DNA from: Burkholderiales bacterium
GTDB lineage: Bacteria; Pseudomonadota; Gammaproteobacteria; Burkholderiales; Ga0077523
Assembly (NCBI GenBank): GCA_022843925.1
Contig: JALHMS010000036.1
Span: 1 to 42,307, forward strand
Reading direction: 5' to 3'
DNA length: 42,307 bases
Part shown: positions 16,177 to 24,702 of the stretch, in pieces
Layout of the letters: each line of letters opens with the position of its first letter
How positions within the stretch are numbered: position 1 is the first letter of the stretch
Position numbers and translations under genes: made by a program
Notes under the pieces: generated by a model
What the model saw: the letters and a program-made list of their open reading frames with translations, nothing else
The model's database searches: none
What the model was told of the DNA's origin: nothing

Positions 16177-16801
16177 CTCGAGGCTCCTGTGTGTTCCGGG
16201 CGGATCGCCGCACGCGCGGTCGAGCCCACCTCTTTTGATATTCGAATGGATATAACGATAGTCGCCGTAACGATCGACGAATCGACCCCACGGCGCCGAC
16301 CCCCATGCATTGCAGGCATCGGCTCTCGCTACGTTTGCAAAGATACATCGAGACCAAACCGAGCGACAAGCACCGATGGATGGCTTCCGCGACCCATGAC
16401 GCCGGCGGGGTCGGGCGGCGCCGCGAGCGGGCGCGCTCGAAGCCGATCGCCTCGACGTCGTGCCGGCGTGTGCAATCGCATTCTCGATGGAACCTGCCAA
16501 GCCGCCGGATTCCCGGTGCCTCGCCCCTTGGATCGAACGTGGCACGCGTTGGTACCTCGCTTGCCTCCGCAACGAGAGACGGCAACGCGCGCAGGCCGAT
16601 TCGACCACCCCGAGGAGATCGCGGCCACCGCCCTCTTCCTCGCGTCCGATGCCGCAAACTTCTTCCGCGGTCAGGTACCCGGGCCGAGCGGCGGCGCCCC
16701 TATGGGTCGAGGCGCTGTCCCAGGGCGCAGCACACGCCGGGCGCTCCACAGCACGGCCACGGACGGGAGCACGGCTACAATCGGTCGCTGGAGGACGTCC
16801 G
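16177..16801. other. Long intergenic region with no intact gene
   Basis: This 625-base gap separates the divergent TonB operon and Bug gene. It includes an AT-rich patch at 16235-16260, unusual for this DNA, which may hold the TonB-operon promoter. A TACAAT sequence at 16776-16781 precedes the Bug gene start by about 20 bases. A short-chain dehydrogenase fragment lies at 16591-16701. Nothing else is recognisable. Confidence 0.6.
16591..16701 (+). pseudogene. Remnant of a short-chain dehydrogenase/reductase C-terminus
   Basis: One plus-strand frame reads GRFDHPEEIAATALFLASD, AANFFRGQV and then PGPSGG, matching the conserved C-terminal segment of classical SDR enzymes (GRxxxPEEIAxxxLFLASDxAxxxxGQxxxxDGG). 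No Rossmann motif or YxxxK active site is present upstream in any frame. It is therefore a decayed fragment, left by deletion or transfer. Confidence 0.6.
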
Positions 16802-17818
16802 ATGACAACAACAACGCAACGCCGCACCGCGCGCGCCTTCACCGGTGCGAGATCCGGCGTCTACGGCTGGCTCCTGACGATCGCGGCCGCCCTGATGGTC
16901 GTGCCGGCCTGGGCCGCCGAGACCGGCGAGTATCCGAACCGCCCCCTCCGCCTCGTCGTGCCCTTCGCCCCCGGGAGCGCCACCGACACGATGGCGCGAC
17001 TGCTGGCCCACGAGCTGTCGCAACGGCTCGGTCAGACGGTCGTGGTGGACGATCGCCCCGGCGCGTTCGGCCAGATCGCCGCGGTGCACGTGGCCCGGAG
17101 CGCGCCCGACGGGTACACGGTGTTCATGACCACGAACACGACGCACTCGGCGAATCCGCACCTCTACAAGACGCTCGCGTACGACCCGGTGAAGGACTTC
17201 GATCCGGTGGTCCGCAGCGCCACGCTGCCGTTCGTCGTGATCTGCGCCACGGCGCTCCCCGTGAAGACGATGCGCGAGCTCGTCGACCTCGGACGCTCGC
17301 GGCCCGACGGGCTCACGTTCGCGTCGGCCAGCAGTTCGTCGCTCGTGGCCGCGGAGACCATCGCGCGGCTCGGCAAGGTCAAGCTCGTGAGCGTGCTGTA
17401 CAAGGCGAGTCCGCATGCCATCGGCGACGTCGCATCGGGCCGTGTGGACATGATGGTGGCGGACGTCGCGACGGCGATGCCGCAGATTGCCGCCGGCCGC
17501 GTGCGACTGCTCGGCGTCGCCACCGAGAAGCGCATCGCCTCGCTGCCCGACACGCCACCGGTTTCCGACACGCTGAAGGGCTTCGAGGTCGGTTCGTGGA
17601 ACGGTCTTCTCGTCCCCGCCGGTACGCCGAAGCCCGTCGTCACGCGCCTCGCCCGGGAGGTGATCGCCATCCTGACGCGCCCCGACATGGCGGCGCGTCT
17701 CGCCGCCCTCGGCTTCGAGGTGGATCCGCTGGGCCCCGAGCCCTTCGCGGCCTACCTGCGCAGTCAGCTCGACACCTGGGGCCGGCTCATCCGCGACGCC
17801 GGCATCCAACCTCAATAG
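16802..17818 (+). CDS. Bug/TctC-family tripartite tricarboxylate transporter binding protein
   Basis: 338 residues. A signal peptide (LLTIAAALMVVPAWA) precedes a Bug-family fold: PNRPLRLVVPFAPGSATDTMAR, the usual VVDDRPGA (most relatives have VENRPGA), DGYTVFM and the C-terminal MAARLAALGFEV. These periplasmic proteins bind carboxylates, amides or aromatic acids and are greatly expanded in Burkholderiales, often without TctAB permeases, as here. GGAGG lies seven bases before the ATG. It starts an operon with a CoA-transferase and an acyl-CoA dehydrogenase, so the ligand may be a carboxylic acid degraded by them. Confidence 0.92.
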   Translation: MTTTTQRRTARAFTGARSGVYGWLLTIAAALMVVPAWAAETGEYPNRPLRLVVPFAPGSATDTMARLLAHELSQRLGQTVVVDDRPGAFGQIAAVHVARSAPDGYTVFMTTNTTHSANPHLYKTLAYDPVKDFDPVVRSATLPFVVICATALPVKTMRELVDLGRSRPDGLTFASASSSSLVAAETIARLGKVKLVSVLYKASPHAIGDVASGRVDMMVADVATAMPQIAAGRVRLLGVATEKRIASLPDTPPVSDTLKGFEVGSWNGLLVPAGTPKPVVTRLAREVIAILTRPDMAARLAALGFEVDPLGPEPFAAYLRSQLDTWGRLIRDAGIQPQ

Positions 17819-17830
17819 GAAACTCGACCC

Positions 17831-19030
17831 ATGGCCGGTCCGCTGTCCGGAGTGAAGATCCTCGACCTCACCACCGTGGTGATGGGTCCGTTCGCCACGC
17901 AGATCCTCGCGGAGCTGGGCGCGGAGGTGATCAAGGTGGAATCCCGCGAGGGCGACAACATGCGCCACGTGGGGCCGATGAAATCCCCCGGGATGGGCCA
18001 CCTCTTCCTGCATCTCAATCGCGGCAAGCGCGACATCGTGCTCGACCTGAAACAGCCCGAAGGCCGCGAGGCCGTGCTACGGCTCGCCGCGCGCACCGAC
18101 GTGCTCGTCTACAACGTGCGACCCGCGGCGATGGCACGCCTGGGGCTGTCGTACGAGGACGTCCGCGCGGTCAACCCGCGGATCGTCTACGTGGGTGCCT
18201 ACGGCTACGCCGAGAAAGGTCCCGGCGCAGGCCGCGCCGCCTACGACGATCTCATCCAGGGGATCACGGGCCTGCCGTGGCTCGCATCGCGCGACGGGAC
18301 CGCACCGCCGCGCTACGCGCCGGTGAACCTCGCGGATCGCGTCACCGGCCTGCACGCCGTCTACGCCATCACGGCGGCGCTCTTCCATCGCGAGCGCACC
18401 GGCGAAGGCCAGTCGGTCGAGGTCCCGATGTTCGAGAGCGTCGCGCAGTTCGTGCTCGGTGACCATCTCGCGGGGATGTCGTACGAGCCCCCGATCGGCG
18501 GCACCGGTTACGCGCGCCTGGCGGAACGGCGCCCCTACGCCACGAAAGACGGCTGGATCTGCGCGCTCGTCTACAACGACCGCCAGTGGGATCGCTTCCT
18601 CCGCGCGGTGGATCGCGCCGACCTGCTGGAGGACGCCCGCTTCACGTCGCACGGCATGCGCGCCGCGCACATCGCGGAGGTATACGAGTTCCTGGCCGGC
18701 CTCATCGCGACGCGCACCACCGCCGAGTGGATGGCCCTGCTGTCGTCGATCGACGTTCCCGTCGCTCCGATGAACAAGGTGGCCGACCTGCTCGACGACG
18801 AGCATCTCGCCGCCACCGGCTTCTTCGAACCGGAGGCGCATCCGACGGAAGGACCGCTGCTCGCGCCGCGCACGCCCACGGGATGGTCCGCGTCACCGCC
18901 TGGTCCGCGGACGCCGGCGCCACTGCTGGGTCAGCATTCCGCCGAGGTGCTGCGCGAGGTCGGGTACTCCGACGACGAGATCGCCGCGATGGTGGCGAAG
19001 GATGTGACCCGCACCGGATCGGCCGGCTGA
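17831..19030 (+). CDS. CaiB/BaiF family III CoA-transferase
   Basis: 399 residues of the family III CoA-transferases, which move CoA from a donor thioester to a carboxylic acid through an aspartyl intermediate. Diagnostic segments are LSGVKILDLTTVVMGPFATQ, LAELGAEVIKVE, LNRGKRDIVLDLK, and YDDLIQGITGL with the likely catalytic Asp near 139. It starts 12 bases after the Bug gene (TAGGAAA as ribosome site), and its stop shares one base with the next start. It would activate the acid bound by the Bug protein for oxidation by the dehydrogenase; the actual acid is unknown. Confidence 0.92.
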   Translation: MAGPLSGVKILDLTTVVMGPFATQILAELGAEVIKVESREGDNMRHVGPMKSPGMGHLFLHLNRGKRDIVLDLKQPEGREAVLRLAARTDVLVYNVRPAAMARLGLSYEDVRAVNPRIVYVGAYGYAEKGPGAGRAAYDDLIQGITGLPWLASRDGTAPPRYAPVNLADRVTGLHAVYAITAALFHRERTGEGQSVEVPMFESVAQFVLGDHLAGMSYEPPIGGTGYARLAERRPYATKDGWICALVYNDRQWDRFLRAVDRADLLEDARFTSHGMRAAHIAEVYEFLAGLIATRTTAEWMALLSSIDVPVAPMNKVADLLDDEHLAATGFFEPEAHPTEGPLLAPRTPTGWSASPPGPRTPAPLLGQHSAEVLREVGYSDDEIAAMVAKDVTRTGSAG

Positions 19031-20196
19031 TGGACTTCGGCTTCACGCCCGAGCAACGCGCCATCCGGGATGCCGTGACGGCGCTGTGCGCACCGTTCGA
19101 TGCCGCGTACTGGCTGGCGCGCGATCGCGACGGCGGCTTTCCCCACGACTTCCACGCCGCCGTGGCGCGCGACGGATGGCTGGGGATCGCGATGCCGCAG
19201 AAGTATGGCGGCGCCGGCCTCGGCATCGTCGAGGCCTCGATCCTCACGCAGGCGATCAGCGCGTCCGGTGCCGGCTTCTCGGGTGCGTCGGCGATCCACA
19301 TGAACATCTTCGGCCTGAACCCCGTCGTGGTGTTCGGCACCGACGAGCAGAAGGCGCGCTGGCTGCCGCCGCTCATCCGCGGGGAAGAGAAAGCGTGCTT
19401 CGCGGTCACGGAACCCGACGCCGGGCTCGACACCACCCGCCTGAAGACCTCCGCACGCCGCGAGGGCGACCGGTACGTGCTGGACGGCCGCAAGATCTGG
19501 ATCTCCACCGCGCAGGTGGCCGACCGCATGCTGATCCTCGCGCGCACCACGCCCCGCGAGGCGTGTCGGAAACCCACCGACGGACTGTCGCTCTTCTACA
19601 CGCGCCTCGACCGCACGCACGTCGAAGTCCGCGAGATCCCGAAGATGGGCCGCAAGGCGGTCGATTCGAACATGCTGTTCATCGAGTCACTGCCTGTGCC
19701 GGAAGCGGACCGCATCGGCGAGGAAGGACGCGGCTTCGAGTACCTGCTGCACGGCCTGAATCCGGAACGCATCCTGATCGCCGCCGAAGCGGTGGGCCTC
19801 GGCCGCGCGGCACTCGCACGCGCCGTGGCGTACGCGGGCGAGCGCATCGTGTTCGACCGCCCGATCGGCCGGAACCAGTCGATCCAGCATCCGCTGGCGC
19901 GCTGCTGGATGGCGCTGGAAGCCGCGGACCTCATGGTGTTCAAGGCGGCCTCGAAGTACGACGCCGGAGAACCGTGCGGACCGGAGGCCAATGCGGCGAA
20001 ATACCTCGCCGCCGAGGCGTGCTTCCAGACGTGCGAACAGGCGATGCTCACGCTGGGCGGCATGGGCTACGCGCAGGAGTTCCACATCGAACGCTATCTG
20101 CGCGAGGCGATGATCCCGCGGCTCGCGCCGGTGAGCCCGCAGCTCGTGCTGTGCTACATCGCGGAGAAGGTGCTGGGGCTGCCGAAATCGTATTGA
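19030..20196 (+). CDS. Acyl-CoA dehydrogenase
   Basis: 388 residues, the usual length. An N-terminal helical domain (MDFGFTPEQRAIRDAV) is followed by the flavin-binding stretch ACFAVTEPDAGLDTT and IWISTAQVAD, and by the C-terminal domain with FDRPIGRNQSIQHPLA and LTLGGMGYAQEFHIERYLRE. The FAD enzyme forms the alpha-beta double bond of an acyl-CoA and passes electrons to ETF. The start overlaps the CoA-transferase stop by one base (TGATG). Chain specificity cannot be assigned. The gene ends just before a repeat array facing a convergent regulator. Confidence 0.92.
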   Translation: MDFGFTPEQRAIRDAVTALCAPFDAAYWLARDRDGGFPHDFHAAVARDGWLGIAMPQKYGGAGLGIVEASILTQAISASGAGFSGASAIHMNIFGLNPVVVFGTDEQKARWLPPLIRGEEKACFAVTEPDAGLDTTRLKTSARREGDRYVLDGRKIWISTAQVADRMLILARTTPREACRKPTDGLSLFYTRLDRTHVEVREIPKMGRKAVDSNMLFIESLPVPEADRIGEEGRGFEYLLHGLNPERILIAAEAVGLGRAALARAVAYAGERIVFDRPIGRNQSIQHPLARCWMALEAADLMVFKAASKYDAGEPCGPEANAAKYLAAEACFQTCEQAMLTLGGMGYAQEFHIERYLREAMIPRLAPVSPQLVLCYIAEKVLGLPKSY

Positions 20197-20257
20197 AGGG
20201 GCGCTTCGGTCGGGGACGGTGGGTGCGCCACGCAAACCAAACGCGGGCAATGCCGCT

Positions 20258-20590
20258 GCTGGAGGGGCCCATGGCCCCGAAAGCGGTGAGCGCACGGAAA
20301 CGCGTCAACCGGAACGACCGCTTTCGCGGCCATGGGCCGCTCCTACGACAGCGTGACCTTTTCCCATCCCCTGCCCCCCGTAGGAGGGGCCCATGGCCCC
20401 GAAAGCGGTGGATGCTGCAGAAGCGCGTCACCCGGAACGATCGCTTTCGCGGCCATGGGCCGCTCCTACAACAGCGTGACCTTTTCCCGTCCACCGCCCC
20501 CGTAGGAGGGGCCCATGGCCCCGAAAGCAGTGAGCGCACGGAAACGCGTCAACCGGAATCGACGCTCTCGGGGCCATGGGCCCCGCCTAC
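20258..20590. repeat. Three-unit BIME-like array, 122-bp period
   Basis: Three units of about 122 bp each pair a forward element (GGAGGGGCCCATGGCCCCGA, starting at 20261, 20383 and 20505) with an inverted one (CGCTTTCGCGGCCATGGGCC type, near 20318, 20440 and 20563). Every element is itself a palindrome around CCATGG. The family matches the elements at 2737-3042, but the arms differ by compensating substitutions. The last element contains the MarR-like gene's stop codon (20587-20589). The array occupies the gap between convergent genes. Confidence 0.88.
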
Positions 20591-21090
20591 AAGGGAGCGA
20601 ACGCCTCCGCGAACGCCGCCGCCGACCGGTCGATCAGGCGTTCGAAACTCTCCGTGAGATGCGCCGACATGCGGATGAGGCGCGAACGGCCGTCTGCCGG
20701 GTTGTCGACCTCCTCGAGGTATCCCTCGTCGATCGCACGCTTCACGTACTTCATCGCCGTCTGCACGCCGACGCCCTTCACGTAGCCGTAGGCATCGGTC
20801 TTGGGCACGGCCTCGCCGCCGCGGAGCCACAGTTCGGTGAAGAGCCTGGAGAAATAGACGTCCGAGAGGCCGGTGGCATGGAAGGTCTCCACCCAGGCGG
20901 TGTCCAGCTCGCGCAACGCGAGCAGGAACCGCGTCCGCTGTTCGCGCACCGCAACGGCCCGACGACGGGGTCTGGCCGCACCGGGATCGGTCGCCGGGGC
21001 GGCGGTGGTCCGGCGCGCGCGACTTGCGACGCGGGTTGGATTCGCCCGGGATGTCAACGTCTTGTACCCTGCGAAGGCGTCGCGGAACAC
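20587..21090 (-). CDS. MarR-like winged-helix transcriptional regulator
   Basis: 167 residues. From about residue 48 the pattern fits a MarR-type winged helix: a helical start (AVREQRTRFLLALRELD), a recognition region (GVGVQTAMKYVKRAIDEGYLEEV), a wing with the PADGRSRLIRM signature (compare DxRDxRxxxVxLT), and a final dimerisation helix. The first 45 residues are basic and poorly conserved, and the GTG at 21090 has no good ribosome site, so the true start may be internal. It is divergent from the desaturase operon, which it probably controls. Its stop codon lies inside a REP element. Confidence 0.72.
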   Translation of the reverse strand: MFRDAFAGYKTLTSRANPTRVASRARRTTAAPATDPGAARPRRRAVAVREQRTRFLLALRELDTAWVETFHATGLSDVYFSRLFTELWLRGGEAVPKTDAYGYVKGVGVQTAMKYVKRAIDEGYLEEVDNPADGRSRLIRMSAHLTESFERLIDRSAAAFAEAFAPL

Positions 21091-21114
21091 GACGGAACGG
21101 AATCTGCTTCCATT

Positions 21115-21126
21115 TTTACAGGTAAA
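21115..21126. promoter_or_regulatory. Candidate operator between the MarR-like gene and the desaturase operon
   Basis: TTTACAGGTAAA is an inverted repeat with 5-bp arms and a 2-base centre. It lies in an AT-rich patch 25 bases upstream of the regulator start and 65 bases upstream of the desaturase start. Its position suits an autoregulated divergent operator; function is inferred. Confidence 0.4.
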
Positions 21127-21191
21127 TTCGACGTGGACGCGCCGACCATACCCCCGGGCGTGCGTCGCTGCAACCGATCCGGAGACCCACG

Positions 21192-22223
21192 ATGTCCGAT
21201 GCCACCACCGACCTGCCCCCCGGCGGACTCATGCGGGAGCGCGCCGGCACCATCCCCAACACCATCGCCATCGGCTACGCGACCATCGGCCATGTCGCCG
21301 CCCTGGGGCTGCTGGCGCAAGGGACGTGGCCCGCGGTGGTCGCCGGCGCCCTCCTCTCGGCCCACACGATGGTGATCGCGGCCTATCTGATCCACGAGGC
21401 TGCGCACTTCACGCTGTTCCGGGAGCCGGTCCACAACCGGCGCATCGGCGAGGTGATGGCCTGGATCTGCGGCGCCGCCTACGTCTCGTTCGAGCGCATC
21501 CGCCACATGCACCTGCGCCACCATCGGGACCGCGCGGACGTCACAGTGTTCGACTACAAGGCACTGCTGAAGCGCCATCCGTTGCTCCGCGGCACGGTGG
21601 TCGCGCTGGAGTGGATGCATGTGCCGGCGGTCGAGCTGATCATGCATGCGCAGCTTCTGGTGCGGCCCTTCGTGCGCCCCGGCGAGCGGGACCGACGCAC
21701 CCGCGTGATCGTGATGCTCGTCTCCCGGATCGCCCTGTTCGCGGCCCTCTTCAACGCTTCGCCCTGGGCGCTCGTCGGCTACGCGGCCTCGTACTGGCTG
21801 CTGCTCACCGTCCTGAATTGCTTCGACGCCTTCCACCACACGTTCCCGCAGTACTTCACGCACGACGAGCATTTCAAGGTGCCGATGGAGGGTCGCGATC
21901 GCGCCTTCGAGCAGGCGAACACCTACTCGAACGTGATCTCGGCACGCAGGCCGTGGCTCAACCTGCTCACGCTCAACTTCGGTTACCACAACGCCCATCA
22001 CGAACGTGCGGCCGTGCCGTGGTATCGCCTGCCAGCGCTGCATCACGAGTTGTACGGCGCCGAACCCCAGGCCCTGCTGCCGCTGACGGATCTTCTGAAG
22101 ACGTTCCATCGGAACCGCCTGCGGCGCGTGCTGGACGACGACTACGGCGCCGTGGGCACGGGGCCCGGTCGGGCGGACCGCTTCGTCGGCGCGCACGGCG
22201 TTTCGTTCCTGACCGTCGTCTGA
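21192..22223 (+). CDS. Membrane fatty-acid desaturase family protein
   Basis: 343 residues with several membrane segments and the three histidine boxes of di-iron membrane oxygenases: HEAAH (68-72), HLRHH (107-111) and HNAHH (266-270). These bind two irons and use O2 to desaturate or hydroxylate a hydrophobic substrate. The ATG follows GGAG. It is first in an operon with an EamA transporter, a tiny ORF, a cysteine hydrolase and a lactonase, which is not a lipid-synthesis context. The substrate could therefore be something other than a membrane fatty acid; the family also includes hydroxylases. Confidence 0.87.
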   Translation: MSDATTDLPPGGLMRERAGTIPNTIAIGYATIGHVAALGLLAQGTWPAVVAGALLSAHTMVIAAYLIHEAAHFTLFREPVHNRRIGEVMAWICGAAYVSFERIRHMHLRHHRDRADVTVFDYKALLKRHPLLRGTVVALEWMHVPAVELIMHAQLLVRPFVRPGERDRRTRVIVMLVSRIALFAALFNASPWALVGYAASYWLLLTVLNCFDAFHHTFPQYFTHDEHFKVPMEGRDRAFEQANTYSNVISARRPWLNLLTLNFGYHNAHHERAAVPWYRLPALHHELYGAEPQALLPLTDLLKTFHRNRLRRVLDDDYGAVGTGPGRADRFVGAHGVSFLTVV

Positions 22224-22237
22224 CCCGTGACCACCCG

Positions 22238-23140
22238 ATGACACTGGCGCTCCCCCGTGAAGTCGCGACCGACCGGGCCGCGGTCGCCGCGCTGCTCGCG
22301 AGCGGGCTGCTCTGGGGGCTCACCTGGATAGCGTTCAAGCACTTCGCCTCGCTGGGTCTCGCCGGTGTCACGTTCACCGCTGCGACCTACGGCCTCGTCG
22401 GCGCCGCGATGCTGCCGTTCGTATGGCGCCAGCGCCGCATCTGGCGGCACCAGACGGGCCTGCTCGCGGCGATCGGGCTCCTGGGCGGCACGGCGATCGC
22501 CAGCTTCGTCGCGGCGATCACCTATGGCGAGGTGATGCGCATGATGCTGCTCTTCTATCTCGCGCCCGTGTGGAGTGTGCTGGGCGGGCGGATCGTGCTC
22601 GGCGAGTCGATCACCCGGCCGCGGGCCATCGCCGTGGGCATCTCGATCTCCGGCGCGGCGATGCTGCTCGGCGGTCCGCGCATGCTCGCCGCGCCACCGG
22701 GATGGCAGGACGTGCTCGCGATCGCGTCCGGCGTGTTCTACGCCGGCCAGAACATCGCCTCGCGCCTCGCGACCGACGTCCCCGTGGGCACGAAGTCCGC
22801 AGCGATCTTCGCGGGCTGCGGTGCGATCAGTGCCGTGCTGCTACCCGTCGCGGGGACCGCCTTTCCGACGGTCACCACCACGCTGCTGCTGCAGCTCGCC
22901 GCCTTCGCGGTGATCTGGATGGGGGCGGCCAACTGGGCGACGATGTACGGCGTGACGCACCTCGAGGCCGGTCGTGCCGGGGTCCTGCTCGTCTTCGAAC
23001 TCGTCGCCGCCGTCGTGTCGGCCCTGCTGATAGGCGGCGAGAACCTCGACCCCTGGGGCTGGGCGGGCTGCGGCTGCATCGCCGGCGCCGCCCTGCTCGA
23101 AGCACGCACCTCTTCCCCCAGCGGAGCCAAGCGTCGATGA
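22238..23140 (+). CDS. EamA/DMT-family transporter
   Basis: 300 residues and about ten hydrophobic helices arranged as two EamA repeats. The first is recognisable at LLWGLTWIAFKHFASLGLAG and the second at DVLAIASGVFYAGQNIASR. Members export amino acids, metabolites or xenobiotics, and some import. It starts 14 bases after the desaturase stop and ends in an ATGA overlap with a 36-codon ORF. The substrate is unknown; export of an intermediate made by the neighbouring enzymes is a reasonable guess. Confidence 0.87.
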   Translation: MTLALPREVATDRAAVAALLASGLLWGLTWIAFKHFASLGLAGVTFTAATYGLVGAAMLPFVWRQRRIWRHQTGLLAAIGLLGGTAIASFVAAITYGEVMRMMLLFYLAPVWSVLGGRIVLGESITRPRAIAVGISISGAAMLLGGPRMLAAPPGWQDVLAIASGVFYAGQNIASRLATDVPVGTKSAAIFAGCGAISAVLLPVAGTAFPTVTTTLLLQLAAFAVIWMGAANWATMYGVTHLEAGRAGVLLVFELVAAVVSALLIGGENLDPWGWAGCGCIAGAALLEARTSSPSGAKRR

Positions 23141-23247
23141 AAGAGACCCGCACGAACCGGCTCGCGCGGCACGAGTACCGGCGCCCCATGCAATCCGACG
23201 AGTCCGTGGACTTCCTGCCCTTAGGCGCAGGGGAGCAACTCCGATGA
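23137..23247 (+). CDS. Possible 36-residue protein bridging two genes
   Basis: A 36-codon ORF, opening MKETRTNRLARHEYRR and ending GAGEQLR, exactly fills the space between the transporter and the cysteine hydrolase. Its ATG overlaps the upstream stop by four bases (ATGA, 23137-23140), and its TGA overlaps the downstream ATG in the same way (23244-23247). GGAG lies nine bases upstream of its start. It is basic at the N-terminus and has no signal peptide or membrane segment. I do not recognise it. It may be a leader for coupled translation rather than a stable protein. Confidence 0.5.
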   Translation: MKETRTNRLARHEYRRPMQSDESVDFLPLGAGEQLR

Positions 23248-23888
23248 TTCCCTTCGACTGGCAATCCACCGCGCTCTTGGTGATCGACATGCAGCGCGAC
23301 TTCCTCGACCCGCAGGGCTACGCGGCGATGGCCGGGCTCGACGTGTCGTTGCTGCGCGCGGCGATCCCCGGTGTGGCGCGCGTTCTCGCGGCCGCGCGCG
23401 AAGCCGGCCTGCTCATCGTCCACACGCGCGAGGCGAACGCGCCGGATCTCTCGGACGTCCCGCCCGCCTTCATGGAAGCCACCCGCCGCACGGGCGCGCC
23501 CGTGGGCAGTGCAGGCCCGCTCGGCCGGCTGCTGATCCGCGGCGAGTTCGGTGCGGGCATCGTCGACGAACTGGCGCCGCGCGGCACCGAGATCGTGATC
23601 GACAAGCCCGGCTTCAGCGCCTTCGAGGGCACGGCGCTCGGTGCGATGCTCACCATGCGCGGCATCCGCTCGCTCATCCTCTGCGGCATCACCACCGAGG
23701 TCTGCGTCAGCTCGACGCTGCGGACGGCCATCGACCGCGGCTTCCGCTGCGTGACGCTGCGTGATGCGTGCGCGTCGGCGGATGTCTCTTTGCACGACGC
23801 CGCGATGCGGATGATCCAGGTGGAGGGCGGCGTTTTCGGCCTGGTACGCACCGTCGACGACGCTGTGGCATGGCTTGCGGAGGTTTGA
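23244..23888 (+). CDS. Isochorismatase-family cysteine hydrolase, biuret amidohydrolase-like
   Basis: 214 residues. The catalytic triad of cysteine amidohydrolases is visible: Asp15 (LVIDMQRDF), Lys121 (VIDKPGFSAFEGT) and Cys154 (GITTEVCVSST), with the expected cis-peptide region. Segments HTREANAPDLSDVP and MRMIQVEGGVFG resemble biuret hydrolase (biuret to allophanate and ammonia) as I remember it, more than isochorismatase or nicotinamidase. GGGGAG precedes the ATG. It overlaps the small ORF by four bases and is followed one base later by the lactonase gene. An amide or ureide substrate is likely; biuret itself is unproven. Confidence 0.82.
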   Translation: MIPFDWQSTALLVIDMQRDFLDPQGYAAMAGLDVSLLRAAIPGVARVLAAAREAGLLIVHTREANAPDLSDVPPAFMEATRRTGAPVGSAGPLGRLLIRGEFGAGIVDELAPRGTEIVIDKPGFSAFEGTALGAMLTMRGIRSLILCGITTEVCVSSTLRTAIDRGFRCVTLRDACASADVSLHDAAMRMIQVEGGVFGLVRTVDDAVAWLAEV

Positions 23889-23889
23889 G

Positions 23890-24672
23890 ATGAAAGGCAT
23901 CCGACTCACTGCGCTGCTCACCGGCACGCACCGCTACGAGAAGACCCTGTCGACGCGCCATCGCGGCGCGGGCGTGATCGTGCAGGCGCCCATCCTCGCG
24001 TATCTGATCGAGACGCCGAACGGCCGCATCCTGTACGACGTGGGCTGCGACTACGCGAAGATCGCCGATCCGCAGAAGCGCGCGCAATACTACGCGCCCG
24101 AGGCCTTCGCGTTCGGCGCCCCCGACATGGATCCGTCACAGCGCCTGCCCGCGCACTTCACGCGGCTGGGTCTCACCGCCGCCGACGTCGACGTGGTGTT
24201 CCTCGGCCATCTGCATTTCGACCACGCGGGTGGGCTGTGCGACGTGGCAGGCTGCGAGATCCACGTCCAGGCCGACGAACTGGCCTCGGCGCGGGCGCAG
24301 GAGGACATGGGCTACTTTCCCGACGACTTCACCGGCGCGTACCGCTTCAAGGAGATGCGCGGGGAGTACGACGTGGCCCCCGGCGTGCGCGCGATCGCGA
24401 CACCGGGCCATACGGCCGGCCACATGTCGATGTGGATCGAACCGACGCACGGCTCCCCCATCCTGCTCTGCGGCGACGCCGCCGACCTCACCGAGAACCT
24501 CGACTACGAAGTAGCGCCGGGCCTGTGCTGGCACGACCGCGAAGACCTCGCCCTCGCCAGCATCCGCAAGCTGAAGGCGCTGGCCACCGAGACCGGCGCG
24601 CAGCTCTGGCCGAACCATGATCTCGCCTTCTGGGGCGGGACGATGGCGGCGCGGGAGTGGCACGGAGCGTGA
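23890..24672 (+). CDS. Metallo-beta-lactamase fold hydrolase, N-acyl homoserine lactonase family
   Basis: 260 residues with the AHL-lactonase arrangement: HLHFDH (107-112), TPGHTAGH (His174), CGDAAD (Asp196) and PNHD (His243), giving a complete di-zinc site. Family members open acyl-homoserine lactones, but many relatives in catabolic operons act on other lactones or cyclic amides. As last gene after a cysteine hydrolase (one-base gap), it could open a cyclic amide whose product the hydrolase then cuts. Quorum quenching is the alternative reading. Confidence 0.85.
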   Translation: MKGIRLTALLTGTHRYEKTLSTRHRGAGVIVQAPILAYLIETPNGRILYDVGCDYAKIADPQKRAQYYAPEAFAFGAPDMDPSQRLPAHFTRLGLTAADVDVVFLGHLHFDHAGGLCDVAGCEIHVQADELASARAQEDMGYFPDDFTGAYRFKEMRGEYDVAPGVRAIATPGHTAGHMSMWIEPTHGSPILLCGDAADLTENLDYEVAPGLCWHDREDLALASIRKLKALATETGAQLWPNHDLAFWGGTMAAREWHGA

Positions 24673-24702
24673 GCCATCTCAGGCACCTCACGGCGATGCA
24701 TC

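Noticed and set aside
16171-18462. 763-codon plus-strand frame
   Set aside because: Most of it shadows the Bug and CoA-transferase genes; only the short SDR-like stretch near 16600 is meaningful.
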